From the NCBI GenBank assembly GCA_934271655.1, contig CAKQRW010000004.1, forward strand, positions 1 through 64,000: a DNA stretch of 64,000 bases, read 5' to 3'. The notes below the pieces were generated by a model. The model was not told the origin of the DNA, did no database searches, and was given only the letters and a program-made list of their open reading frames with translations. The stretch comes from an uncultured Bacteroidaceae bacterium. GTDB lineage: Bacteria; Bacteroidota; Bacteroidia; Bacteroidales; Bacteroidaceae. This document shows, in pieces, positions 46,859 through 55,242 of the stretch. How positions within the stretch are numbered: the stretch's first letter is position 1; each line of letters begins with the position of its first letter. A program made the position numbers and the translations under genes.

Positions 46859-48196
46859 TCATGCTATGGCTTTTACTATCCAATAGGATACGATACCAGC
46901 CAGATAGCCCGCAAAAGCGAGCCACGAGATGCGGCGCAGATACCAGGCAAAGGTCATGCGCTCCAGTCCCATCACGATGACACCTGCAGCAGAACCCACT
47001 ACGAGAAGGCTTCCGCCTGTGCCCGCGCAGTATGCAAGAAGATTCCAGAAGTCGCCATCCTGCACGAAGTTCTGTAAATCGCCCACAGCTGTGGCTGGCT
47101 CAATGTTATACATGCCCATGGCACTTGCCACGAGAGGCACATTGTCAACGACTGACGAGAGAACACCTATGATGCCGTTCACCACATAGACATCACCATG
47201 GAAGGTCTTGTCGAGCCAGTCGCCGAAGAGTGTCAACGCGCCAGTCTGTCCCAATGCTCCCACTGCCAGAAGTATGCCAAGAAAGAAGAGGATGGTGGTC
47301 ATGTCTATCTTGTGGAGGATGCTTGACACATGCACCTTCTTGTCTGTCTTTGCTATCTTATGGCGACGGTGCAGCGCCACCTCCGTGAATATCCACAATA
47401 CGCTAAGCAAAGCCAATATGCCAACAAATGGAGGCAGGCCTGTCACTGTGTGGAAAACAGGCACGAGCACCAGTCCGCCCACGCCAAGAGCGAAGATGCA
47501 CATCCTGATGCGGCGGGAGAACACAAACTGGTCTGACTGCGACATCGCTATGCGCTCCTCAGCGCTTTTTGGTGCCTCAGGAGCTATGGCTGCTCCCTTC
47601 AGCTGGAAGGATACTATGATTGCAGGAACAAGCACGCTAACCACCGATGGGATGATTATGCTGTCTATGATGCCTGTGGCCGACACACATCCCTTTATCC
47701 AAAGCATGATGGTAGTGACATCACCTATAGGCGAGAATGCGCCGCCGGCATTGGCTGCCAGCACAACGACACCTGCAAGCATCAGCCTCTGCTCTCTGTC
47801 GCCTATGAGCTTGCGGAGTATCATGACCATGACAATGGTTGTGGTCATGTTGTCGAGCACGGCCGAGAGGACAAATGTAACTGCCACTATTTCCCACAGC
47901 AAGACCTTGAGGTTCTTTGTGTGCAGATAGCGTGACACGAAATTGAATCCGCCATTGGTGTCGACTACCTCTACTATTGCCATGGCTCCCATCAGGAAGA
48001 GGATGGTCTCACATGTTTCCCCCACGTATGGGAGGAACACCTCCTCTGCGGAGATGCCCGGATTGGCCATCACATACAGAGTCCAGCATGCCACTGCCAT
48101 GAACAGGGCAATGGCAGCCTTGTTCACTTTAATCAGATTCTCAAGCACTATGAACACATAGCCCACCACAAATGTGGCGATAATTGAATTCATCAT
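46859..48196 (-). CDS. nhaD: NhaD-type Na+:H+ antiporter
   Basis: 445 residues from ATG 48196 (MMNSIIATFVVGYVFIV); the frame is open 25 codons further up, but that part is Lys-rich and unlike the family. About 11-12 membrane helices. NhaD signatures: LSAVLDNMTTTIVMVM, NAGGAFSPIGDVTTIMLW and SVVDNVPLVASAMGMY. Exports Na+ using the proton gradient. A 62-codon membrane protein gene lies 190 bp upstream on the same strand. Confidence 0.93.
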   Translation of the reverse strand: MMNSIIATFVVGYVFIVLENLIKVNKAAIALFMAVACWTLYVMANPGISAEEVFLPYVGETCETILFLMGAMAIVEVVDTNGGFNFVSRYLHTKNLKVLLWEIVAVTFVLSAVLDNMTTTIVMVMILRKLIGDREQRLMLAGVVVLAANAGGAFSPIGDVTTIMLWIKGCVSATGIIDSIIIPSVVSVLVPAIIVSFQLKGAAIAPEAPKSAEERIAMSQSDQFVFSRRIRMCIFALGVGGLVLVPVFHTVTGLPPFVGILALLSVLWIFTEVALHRRHKIAKTDKKVHVSSILHKIDMTTILFFLGILLAVGALGQTGALTLFGDWLDKTFHGDVYVVNGIIGVLSSVVDNVPLVASAMGMYNIEPATAVGDLQNFVQDGDFWNLLAYCAGTGGSLLVVGSAAGVIVMGLERMTFAWYLRRISWLAFAGYLAGIVSYWIVKAIA

Positions 48197-48386
48197 AAAA
48201 CTAATACTTATTAAAATTTTTACCTTAACTATTTTATCTGTTTTTATCTCTCTTTTCTTGTTTCTTGCCAATTATTCATTTGCCGCTTATTCTTTTGCCG
48301 TCACTCTCGCTCCACAATACTTTCCCGCGACACGAGCCATAGAGCATCTCTCTTTGCTTCAGCAAATTATTCTTGGCCTGCAAGAC

Positions 48387-48575
48387 TCATTCCTTTCCAG
48401 GCATCACCACTACATATCCCATGAATATGCTCACGGAGCCAAGCACTATCAACGCATGGCGCACCATGTAGTGCTGGTCAAGGTTGATGAGAAACGGCAG
48501 CTGCATCAGCAAGGTGCCGAGCAGGAAAAGCACAAGTCCTAACACTACCTTATGCTTATGTGTCATCTTTTTCAT
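48387..48575 (-). CDS. Small two-helix membrane protein
   Basis: 62 residues; a start at the second Met (MTHKHK, residue 4) is equally possible. Two hydrophobic helices, VVLGLVLFLLGTLLMQLPFL and ALIVLGSVSIFMGYVVVM, are joined by a short polar turn. The ORF is compact and its composition is convincingly membrane-like. No family recognised. Upstream of nhaD on the same strand; a functional link is unproven. Confidence 0.6.
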   Translation of the reverse strand: MKKMTHKHKVVLGLVLFLLGTLLMQLPFLINLDQHYMVRHALIVLGSVSIFMGYVVVMPGKE

Positions 48576-48644
48576 TTATCTCTCTTCTTTTTCATTATAC
48601 AAAACTCATGCCATTTGCCCTACATGTGCCGCATACCAACAATA

Positions 48645-48688
48645 TATATGTATTGCACAGCAACGGTATATGTATTGCACAGCAACGG
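48645..48688. repeat. Perfect two-copy 22-bp tandem repeat
   Basis: TATATGTATTGCACAGCAAC plus GG at 48645-48666 is repeated exactly at 48667-48688. Confidence 0.9.
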
Positions 48689-48832
48689 TCTTTGGCAATG
48701 GCAATGACAATAAGCCAAACATCTTTCGGACGCTTGGCAAAGGATATGCATCAGCAGGTGCCTATGATTATTTTACGGAATGACATTGTCTTGTCACCGC
48801 AAAGCATCTGCCCGAAATGAAAAAGGTCAAGT

Positions 48833-49276
48833 CTAACGTATGATATGCCTCAACACATATATATAATATACGCGCGAGGCCAATGAATAGACTGGCGAAG
48901 TGGTGCATGGCATAAATCCTCCGCCAGACGATGGATGGATGAGTGAACGGACACGGCCGCAAGCCAAATGAAGCATGACGCCTTGCTGCAGCAAGGCCCT
49001 CACTCTCCTGCTTGTGGCATCGTCGGCATTGCTGCTCGGCTGAGACTCTTCTGCAGCAAACTGGCATGGACTGGGAATGTCACCTTCCTTGTTTTCTATT
49101 CCATGCCCTACCTCTCTGAAGCACGCCGCCTCTCCTTCACTATAGTCGCTTTGACAGACACACTCATGCATGGCAAGGCCCTCGAAAGCCTCAGCTTCCG
49201 AAAGAGCGTCTTTCTCGCATGTCAGCACAAGCATCGCTGACATCATGGCGAGCAGTATGTGGGCCAGATACTTCAT
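48833..49276 (-). CDS. Hypothetical lipoprotein-like protein
   Basis: 147 residues. The N-terminus is a good lipoprotein signal (LLAMMSAMLVLTC, Cys20), followed by an acidic stretch with clustered Cys (HECVCQSDYSEGEAACF). The last ~60 residues lose protein-like character (HPSSGGGFMPCTTSP, VYYIYVLRHIIR), so the gene may be decayed or extended by a frameshift. No family recognised. Confidence 0.4.
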   Translation of the reverse strand: MKYLAHILLAMMSAMLVLTCEKDALSEAEAFEGLAMHECVCQSDYSEGEAACFREVGHGIENKEGDIPSPCQFAAEESQPSSNADDATSRRVRALLQQGVMLHLACGRVRSLIHPSSGGGFMPCTTSPVYSLASRVYYIYVLRHIIR

Positions 49277-49440
49277 AAGTGTTATCCTGTCTATACTTTT
49301 TAAATGTTTTTTTTCTCAAATGATAGAATACTCCACGCGCTATTCATCCGAGCCATAAGGCCGCAGGAAGATGACACAGGAAGTGGGTTGCCATTGGATA
49401 GCAACAGAGGACTGCGTACCTTACGTCGCAGTCGTGATGG

Positions 49441-50229
49441 CTACAGCTCCACATTCACCTCCACGGGGCAATGATCGCTGCCCATTATCTCGGTGTGTAT
49501 GGCTGCCGAACGCAACTGTGGCACCAGTCTCTCTGAGCAGAGCCAGTAGTCGATGCGCCAGCCTGCATTCTTCTCTCTCGCCTTGAAACGGTAAGACCAC
49601 CAGGAATATATATCTGCCCTGTCGGGGTAGAAATGGCGGAACGTGTCCACAAAGCCGGCATCAAGCAGACTGGTGAACTGCTCGCGCTCCTCATCGGTAA
49701 AACCAGCGTTCTTGCGGTTTGTCTTGGGATTCTTGAGGTCTATCTCCTTGTGCGCCACATTCATGTCGCCACACACCAAGACAGGCTTGGAGGCATCAAG
49801 GTTTCTCAAGAACTTGCGGAAAGCTTCGTCCCATACCATACGCTGGCTGAGACGTTTCAGACCGTCTTGCGAATTGGGCGTGTAGACCGTCACTACATAG
49901 AATCCGTCATATTCAAGGGTGATGACTCGACCCTCGGTGTTCATGGCCGTCCACTCTCCATCAGGCATCGATTCCACTATGTCCGACGGCAATCCGTACG
50001 ACACAGACAGCGGCTCCTGCTTGGCAAAGATGGCTGTGCCAGAGTAGCCCTTCTTCTCTGCATACGACCAATAGGCATGATAGCCCTCCATTGCCAGGTC
50101 TAGCTGTCCAGCCTGCATCTTTGTCTCCTGAAGGCAAAAGAAATCAGCATCGAGCGAGGCGAAGGTCTCTGCGAATCCCTTGCCGCATACTGCTCGCAGG
50201 CCATTGACATTCCATGAGATGAATTTCAT
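49441..50229 (-). CDS. xthA: Exodeoxyribonuclease III / AP endonuclease
   Basis: 262 residues from ATG 50229 (MKFISWNVNGLRA); the frame opens 11 codons upstream. Cuts DNA at abasic sites and removes 3' blocks. Metal and catalytic motifs: WNVNG, LQETKMQ (Glu35), GDMNVAH, and GSDHCPV near the C-terminus. Normal length for the ExoA/XthA family. No operon partner: the CoA-transferase stop is 170 bp upstream. Confidence 0.95.
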   Translation of the reverse strand: MKFISWNVNGLRAVCGKGFAETFASLDADFFCLQETKMQAGQLDLAMEGYHAYWSYAEKKGYSGTAIFAKQEPLSVSYGLPSDIVESMPDGEWTAMNTEGRVITLEYDGFYVVTVYTPNSQDGLKRLSQRMVWDEAFRKFLRNLDASKPVLVCGDMNVAHKEIDLKNPKTNRKNAGFTDEEREQFTSLLDAGFVDTFRHFYPDRADIYSWWSYRFKAREKNAGWRIDYWLCSERLVPQLRSAAIHTEIMGSDHCPVEVNVEL

Positions 50230-50400
50230 AATGCGTGACGCTTGAAAAAGCGGGAGGGGCATACGGCTGTTAGCCGCATGCGCCCTACCCTATAAAGATA
50301 CAAATAAATAGTTCACATGTCATTGAGCCTGGCCACACTAACTGGCGCTGCATGACTGGCTCTATACTGTTACTGCCCTTATCACAGGTTCGCCTGCAAG

Positions 50401-51900
50401 TTACTGGGCATACTTGGAAAGGTCCACCTTGCGCATGTCACCCTCCTTGAGGAATGTGTCATGGAAAGCGTGGGTAGCAGCCATATTGTGCCATGACTGT
50501 CCCTTCTGAGAAATCTTGAGGTAGTCCCAGAGCAACTGCTTGTAGTCAGGATGCGCGCAGTTCTCTATGATGGCCTCAGCACGCTGTATCGGGCTCTTTC
50601 CACGAAGGTCGGCCACTCCCTGCTCTGTCACTATGACATTGACATCATGCTCTGTATGATCCACATGGCTGCAGAATGGCACGATGGCTGAGATGGAGCC
50701 GCCCTTGGCCACAGACGAGCATGTGAAGATAGAAAGGAAGGCGTTGCGCTCGAAGTCTCCCGAGCCGCCTATGCCGTTCATCATCTTTGTGCCGCATATC
50801 TGTGTGGAGTTGGCATGTCCGTACAGGTCTACCTCGATGGCTGTGTTGATGGCTATAAGTCCAAGGCGGCGGATGACCTCCGCATTGTTGGATATCTCTG
50901 ACTGGCGGAGCACAAGCTTATCCTTGAAGAACTCCATGTTGTCGTAGATGCTCTGAAGCTTGTCGTTTGTGACTGTGAGCGAGCATGTGGAGGCGCACTT
51001 GACGCGCTCCTGGAACATGAGGTCAACGATGGCGTTCTGGAGCACCTCCGTATATATCTCCATGGCAGGCATGTCTGGGTTGCTGCCGAGAGCGAAGAGG
51101 ATGGCATTGGCTGTTGTGCCCACACCGCTCTGGAATGGCAGGAAGCCTGGAGGAATGATGCCGCGCTTTTTCTCGTTCATGAGGAAATTAGCTACATTCT
51201 CACCTATCTTGTCTGTTATAGGGTCTGCATCCTTGAATGAGCGCGCCTCGTCAGGTATGTTGCATTCGACCACACCCACAATCTTCTTCGGGTCTATCTG
51301 GAGGTAAGTTGTTCCGATGCGGTCTGTCACCTTCTCTATCATGATGGGCTTGCGCATAGGAGGGTCGAGCGGCTCATACACATCATGTATGCCTATAGAC
51401 TTGGGAGAATGGAAGGCGTTGAGCTCAATGATGACTCCCTTCTTCGCCAGTCTGGCTATTGTTGGCGCAATGCCTCCTGCTGCCGTGAGGTAGACCTTGC
51501 CGTCGTCCTCAATGGCGCATACCTCAATGATGGCCCAGTCTACTTCTCCGAGGAATCCGTAGCGCAAGTCTTGCGCCATCATGCCAAGGTGTATGTCGTT
51601 GTAAGCTATCTCGCCAGCATTGACATGCTTGCGGAAAGTGGCGTTGGTGGTGTAAGGAGCGCGGTAGCGTATAGCGTGCTCATCAGAGAGCACACCGTCA
51701 CATGACTGTCCTGTTGACGCGCCTGTGAAAACACCTATCTGGTAAGGTCTTCCAGCCTCATGCTCTGCATGGGCGACTTTTGCGATTTCGGCAGTGACTG
51801 CCTTCGGAGTGCCTGCTGGAGTGAATCCAGACAGACCTATGTTGTCTCCGTTCTTAATCATTGCTGCAGCCTCGGCTGCTGTGATTCTTGTGAATGCCAT
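50401..51900 (-). CDS. Succinate/acetate CoA-transferase (acetyl-CoA hydrolase family)
   Basis: 499 residues. Family of succinyl-CoA:acetate and propionyl-CoA:succinate CoA-transferases. The nucleophile is Glu285 in IYTEVLQNA, equivalent to the Glu that forms the CoA thioester in AarC. GFTPAGTPKAV, GVGTTANAIL and CGTKMMNGIGGSGDF are also conserved. In a succinate- and propionate-forming fermenter it would exchange CoA between organic acids; the exact pair cannot be told. Own promoter about 135 bp upstream. Confidence 0.9.
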   Translation of the reverse strand: MAFTRITAAEAAAMIKNGDNIGLSGFTPAGTPKAVTAEIAKVAHAEHEAGRPYQIGVFTGASTGQSCDGVLSDEHAIRYRAPYTTNATFRKHVNAGEIAYNDIHLGMMAQDLRYGFLGEVDWAIIEVCAIEDDGKVYLTAAGGIAPTIARLAKKGVIIELNAFHSPKSIGIHDVYEPLDPPMRKPIMIEKVTDRIGTTYLQIDPKKIVGVVECNIPDEARSFKDADPITDKIGENVANFLMNEKKRGIIPPGFLPFQSGVGTTANAILFALGSNPDMPAMEIYTEVLQNAIVDLMFQERVKCASTCSLTVTNDKLQSIYDNMEFFKDKLVLRQSEISNNAEVIRRLGLIAINTAIEVDLYGHANSTQICGTKMMNGIGGSGDFERNAFLSIFTCSSVAKGGSISAIVPFCSHVDHTEHDVNVIVTEQGVADLRGKSPIQRAEAIIENCAHPDYKQLLWDYLKISQKGQSWHNMAATHAFHDTFLKEGDMRKVDLSKYAQ

Positions 51901-52034
51901 ATTGGTTGTATTTTAAACTTTGTGCATTGATGTGCTATGTAAGAGTTAGCCAAGCAACAGGCATCTTCCCGAACGCCTCTTGATATGACGGGGAACATGG
52001 CTTTATACTTTTCCACATTATTATTTAAGCGCCA

Positions 52035-52064
52035 CAAAATTACCATAATAAATTTTAATGACAA
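52035..52064 (-). promoter_or_regulatory. Bacteroidota promoter for the CoA-transferase
   Basis: On the minus strand, TTG (52064-52062), 19 bp, TAATTTTG (52042-52035). Its -33 element sits in the T-run of the glsB terminator. Confidence 0.65.
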
Positions 52065-52110
52065 AAAAAGAAGCACAAAAACATTCGTCCTGTGCTCCTT
52101 TTATGCTTCT
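52063..52110 (-). terminator. Terminator after glsB
   Basis: On the minus strand, AGAAGCA(T)AAAA pairs with TTTT(TG)TGCTTCT around a 17-nt loop, followed by a seven-T run. It overlaps the start of the next promoter. Confidence 0.7.
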
Positions 52111-52124
52111 TGCGTGCCTATTCG

Positions 52125-53153
52125 CTACTTCACAGCGTCAAAATCATCCTCCAGTTCCTTCTTGTCAGATGGTTCGTAGATGACCTTGTTTGCGCCGCTG
52201 GTTATCTTGACATACTCGGGATGTTCCTTTGCGAAATTATCCACATAGCGCTGGCGCTTCTGGTCGTACAGCTCGCTCACAGCTATGAGTATTCCTGTCT
52301 CCTCCACATCACCGAAGCCATAGTTGATGGCTGTGCCGAACATCTTCATCGTTGGGGAGAGGCCCATGTATGCGTTGACAAGTGGCGGTATATTGTACCC
52401 GAGGGCTCTCACCTCATGGTTGAGTATCTTGTAGTCGGCCTTGAACTCGTCCTCACAGAATATTTTCTCAAACTCCTTAGGGTCATGCTCCAGCTCAAGC
52501 GGCTTGGTAGGTATGACAAGTCCTTCCTTGTCACCGAAATGCTTGCGCAGGAAATAGAGTATCATGTCGCGTCCGCGCCGGTTATAACTTGGGTACATGG
52601 TCATCTTGCCAAAGAAATACTTGCAGTCGGGCATGATGACAGCCAATGCTCCGAGTCCGTCCCACAGGTTGTCGAGGGCAAAGATGGACTTGTTGTCAGA
52701 GCGTGTTGACTGATACTCCAGCGTGACAAACGAGCGTCCCAGCTCTATGGTATAAGGCATATACTCCTTGATGAACTTGTCTGAGAAATGGAACATGTGG
52801 CTTGTGGCGAGAATGGGCTGCCCTTTCTCGTCAAGCTTGATGTCAGGACCGAGGATATACCTGTATCCTCCGATTATCTCATCAGCCTCCGGGTTCCACA
52901 CGATGAGCTGCTTATATGGATTGTCCATAGTGTCAAACTCATCCAGGTCGCAGTCGAGCCCTGTGCCTCCTCCTGCCGCACGGAAAGCTATCTCTCGGAG
53001 CCTTCCTATCTCGCGCACTACATTGGGCGAGTCCTGCCATGTCACGACATATACCTCATTGTTGCTCTTGCTCGTCATGCGCAAGCGCTTGTCGTCAGTC
53101 AATTCTGCTTTCAGCACCTCCTTGGGGATAGGCGCTATTATTTCTGCTTCCAT
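52125..53153 (-). CDS. glsB: Glycine N-acyltransferase of the OlsB/GlsB type (lipid synthesis)
   Basis: 342 residues from ATG 53153 (MEAEIIAPIPKEVLKAEL); the longer frame to 53267 adds residues unlike the family. A GNAT-fold acyltransferase: VVREIGRLREIAFRAAGGGTG, IGGYRYILG and ELGRSFV are typical of the OlsB-like group. In Bacteroides thetaiotaomicron glsB with glsA makes glycine lipids: GlsB N-acylates glycine with a 3-hydroxy fatty acid (recalled). The neighbouring O-acyltransferase gene supports this. Confidence 0.85.
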   Translation of the reverse strand: MEAEIIAPIPKEVLKAELTDDKRLRMTSKSNNEVYVVTWQDSPNVVREIGRLREIAFRAAGGGTGLDCDLDEFDTMDNPYKQLIVWNPEADEIIGGYRYILGPDIKLDEKGQPILATSHMFHFSDKFIKEYMPYTIELGRSFVTLEYQSTRSDNKSIFALDNLWDGLGALAVIMPDCKYFFGKMTMYPSYNRRGRDMILYFLRKHFGDKEGLVIPTKPLELEHDPKEFEKIFCEDEFKADYKILNHEVRALGYNIPPLVNAYMGLSPTMKMFGTAINYGFGDVEETGILIAVSELYDQKRQRYVDNFAKEHPEYVKITSGANKVIYEPSDKKELEDDFDAVK

Positions 53154-53280
53154 ATTTATAGTTAGTGAAATATCTTTCTTTTTTGTCTTTGCTACGGAAT
53201 GACCTTCCATCAAATAAACATATTCGCTGATTGGACATGCCCTTCTGTCGGAGAAATCCGTTTTCATCGCTACATTTGTC

Positions 53281-53388
53281 CCTCACCGGTTCCGTCCATT
53301 TCTCCTCACTGGCTCTGTCCATTCCTCCTCACTGGCTCAGTCTACTTCTCCTCACAGGCTCAGTTCGCTTCTCCCGTCAGCCCTCCAG
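53281..53388. repeat. 23-bp tandem repeat seeded at the glsA stop codon
   Basis: Units of exactly 23 bp at 53281-53303, 53304-53326, 53327-53349 and 53350-53372, then a partial unit inside the last codons of glsA. Read on the minus strand, each unit is CTGAGCC(A/T)GTGAGGAG-like; the glsA end is CTGGAGGGCTGACGGGAG, so the stop TGA is echoed at the same place in each unit. Confidence 0.8.
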
Positions 53389-54246
53389 TTCATACACCTT
53401 GCCTCTCACCCATTGCGCCCATTCAGCAGCAGTCTTCGACCTGTCAAAGGTCTGCCACGGGATAGGCTTGCCAAAGGTCACGGTGAACGTCTTGCCCTGG
53501 TTCTTGTACATTTCGTCTGGCAAGTAAAGCATGGCCACATTTATTTTCAGGTGCAGACGCTTGCACCATCTGGCTATGTTGTAGAACTTGTCGGAGTTAT
53601 GTCCTGAGAAATGCACAGGTATGACATCGCGATGATACTGCACCGACTTGGAAATGAAGGTCTTCTTCCACGCCAGGTCCTTTATCACGCCGTCCTCGCC
53701 TTTTCTTGAACAGAGGGCGGCAGGGAACATCACCACATTTTTTTCCGAGCTGAAAGCAGCCTCCACCATCTTGGGGAAATTGCGGCCGTTTTTGCCAGTG
53801 GTGTTGACAGGCACACACAGCGGCGCCAGCCCCTTCAGGTTCATCAGCAGGTCGTTGACCAGATAGACCATTTTCCCGTCAAACTTATGGCAGACCACCG
53901 AGCCGAGGGCTATGCCATCTTGTCCGCCAAGCGGATGATTGCTCACAATCGTGTAATAACGTCCCTCCTCGTTGCCTGGTATGGCATCAAGCCCTTCATG
54001 CACCACGCCATCAATCTTGGTCCTGACCTTGACCGTGCAGCGCAGATACCTCAGGCATCCGTCCAGCCAGTCCATACCTGTCTGCCCTTTTCCCTCGCCG
54101 CACAGATGCTTGTTCATCCATTCCTGGTGAATAGTGCGCTTGAGCCAATTTACTAAGAGTCTTGGGACAAGCCACGTCTTGCTTCCAAGCTTGCTCCTCA
54201 GCACCTTGTCAATGTCTATGGCACAATTATCATTCTCACACGTCAT
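53377..54246 (-). CDS. glsA: Glycine-lipid O-acyltransferase (GlsA-like, PlsC-type fold)
   Basis: 289 residues from ATG 54246; the ATG at 54267 lies in the -7 element and cannot be on the transcript. A lysophospholipid acyltransferase fold: the catalytic NHPLGGQDGIAL holds the HX4D-like motif (His-Pro-Leu-Gly-Gly-Gln-Asp), with VPVNTTGKNGR and FPAALCSRKGEDG further on. Paired with glsB on the same transcript, it would add the second acyl chain. Without that neighbour it would be called a generic acyltransferase. Confidence 0.82.
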   Translation of the reverse strand: MTCENDNCAIDIDKVLRSKLGSKTWLVPRLLVNWLKRTIHQEWMNKHLCGEGKGQTGMDWLDGCLRYLRCTVKVRTKIDGVVHEGLDAIPGNEEGRYYTIVSNHPLGGQDGIALGSVVCHKFDGKMVYLVNDLLMNLKGLAPLCVPVNTTGKNGRNFPKMVEAAFSSEKNVVMFPAALCSRKGEDGVIKDLAWKKTFISKSVQYHRDVIPVHFSGHNSDKFYNIARWCKRLHLKINVAMLYLPDEMYKNQGKTFTVTFGKPIPWQTFDRSKTAAEWAQWVRGKVYELEG

Positions 54247-54264
54247 GATTTGTTTTTTTTGATG

Positions 54265-54295
54265 CAAATTTATCGATTTTTTTCTACTTTTACAA
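54265..54295 (-). promoter_or_regulatory. Bacteroidota promoter for glsA-glsB
   Basis: On the minus strand, TTG (54295-54293), 20 bp, TAAATTTG (54272-54265). The short distance to ATG 54246 fixes that start. Confidence 0.65.
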
Positions 54296-54313
54296 AAAAA
54301 AATAGCTTTTTCA

Positions 54314-54343
54314 TTGTACTAGTACTAAAAAGTCGTAACTTTG
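54314..54343 (+). promoter_or_regulatory. Bacteroidota promoter for the exopolysaccharide genes
   Basis: TTG at 54314-54316, a 19-bp spacer, TAACTTTG at 54336-54343. The leader is about 55 nt. Confidence 0.65.
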
Positions 54344-54406
54344 TATCCGATTTTCGTAATAATCGACACAATTTAGTACATCACATAACTTTTATTTATC
54401 ACCAAC

Positions 54407-55204
54407 ATGAAAAAAGTCTTTTATCTTTTAGCATTTGTGGTACTGGCACTTGCATCATGTACCTCAGTCAAGGACTTCAATTACTTCCAGGACGTGGCAG
54501 ATGGTGACATAAGTGTCATCGCTAACAAGTTCAAGACTGTGAAGGTAAGGCCTTATGATAAGATTTCTATCCTTGTGACATGCAAAGACCCACAACTCTC
54601 CAACATGTACAATCTTGTTGCCACCACAACACGCTTGGGACAGACTACAGTAGGCACCGGCAACGGCGGTTATATATCTTACTATACAGTCAACGCTGAA
54701 GGCAACGTGGAGATTCCAATCATTGGCGATATCCATGTGGCTGGCCTGTCAAGAGACGAGATAGCACAAAAGGTAAAAGCAAGGCTCACATCAGCCGAGC
54801 AGGGAGTGAGGGACGCAACGGTAGCTGTTGAGTTCGCCGACCTCCATGTAGGCGTGCTGGGCGAGGTGAAAAACGCAGGAGCTGTAGCCATTGACCGTGA
54901 CCAGTTCACCATTCTCAACGCTCTGGAGAAGGCGGGCGACCTCACTCAGTACGGTAACCGCAAAAACATAAAGGTGTTCCGCAAAGAGGGAGACAACATA
55001 CACACATACGAGGTAGACCTCACCAATTTCAACGATCTCTGCGCTTCGCCAGTGTTCACCCTCCAGCAGAACGATGTCATATACGTGGAGCCTAACAAGG
55101 TGAAGGCACGCCAGAGCACCGCCGCCGGCAACGCTCTCCTCACTCCTTCGTTCTGGATGTCTGTGCTCTCTGTCGGCATCTCGCTGGCAGTGCTGCTGAA
55201 ATAA
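54407..55204 (+). CDS. Polysaccharide export lipoprotein (Wza/BexD family)
   Basis: 265 residues with a lipoprotein signal (FVVLALASC, Cys18). The polysaccharide-export domain (about 45-140: VRPYDKISILVTCKDP... GNVEIPIIGDIHVAGLSRDEIAQKV) is followed by a SLBB-type domain (VGVLGEVKNAGAVAI...). It ends with a C-terminal hydrophobic helix (FWMSVLSVGISLAVLL). Expected to form the outer-membrane export channel. First gene of the EPS trio, followed by the kinase after 38 bp. Confidence 0.93.
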   Translation: MKKVFYLLAFVVLALASCTSVKDFNYFQDVADGDISVIANKFKTVKVRPYDKISILVTCKDPQLSNMYNLVATTTRLGQTTVGTGNGGYISYYTVNAEGNVEIPIIGDIHVAGLSRDEIAQKVKARLTSAEQGVRDATVAVEFADLHVGVLGEVKNAGAVAIDRDQFTILNALEKAGDLTQYGNRKNIKVFRKEGDNIHTYEVDLTNFNDLCASPVFTLQQNDVIYVEPNKVKARQSTAAGNALLTPSFWMSVLSVGISLAVLLK

Positions 55205-55242
55205 ATGTAAAATCCTCATAAACAATTAAATTACCAGAGATT

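Noticed and set aside
54247..54267. ATG at 54267 as the start of the acyltransferase
   Set aside because: It lies inside the TAAATTTG promoter element, upstream of the expected transcript start.
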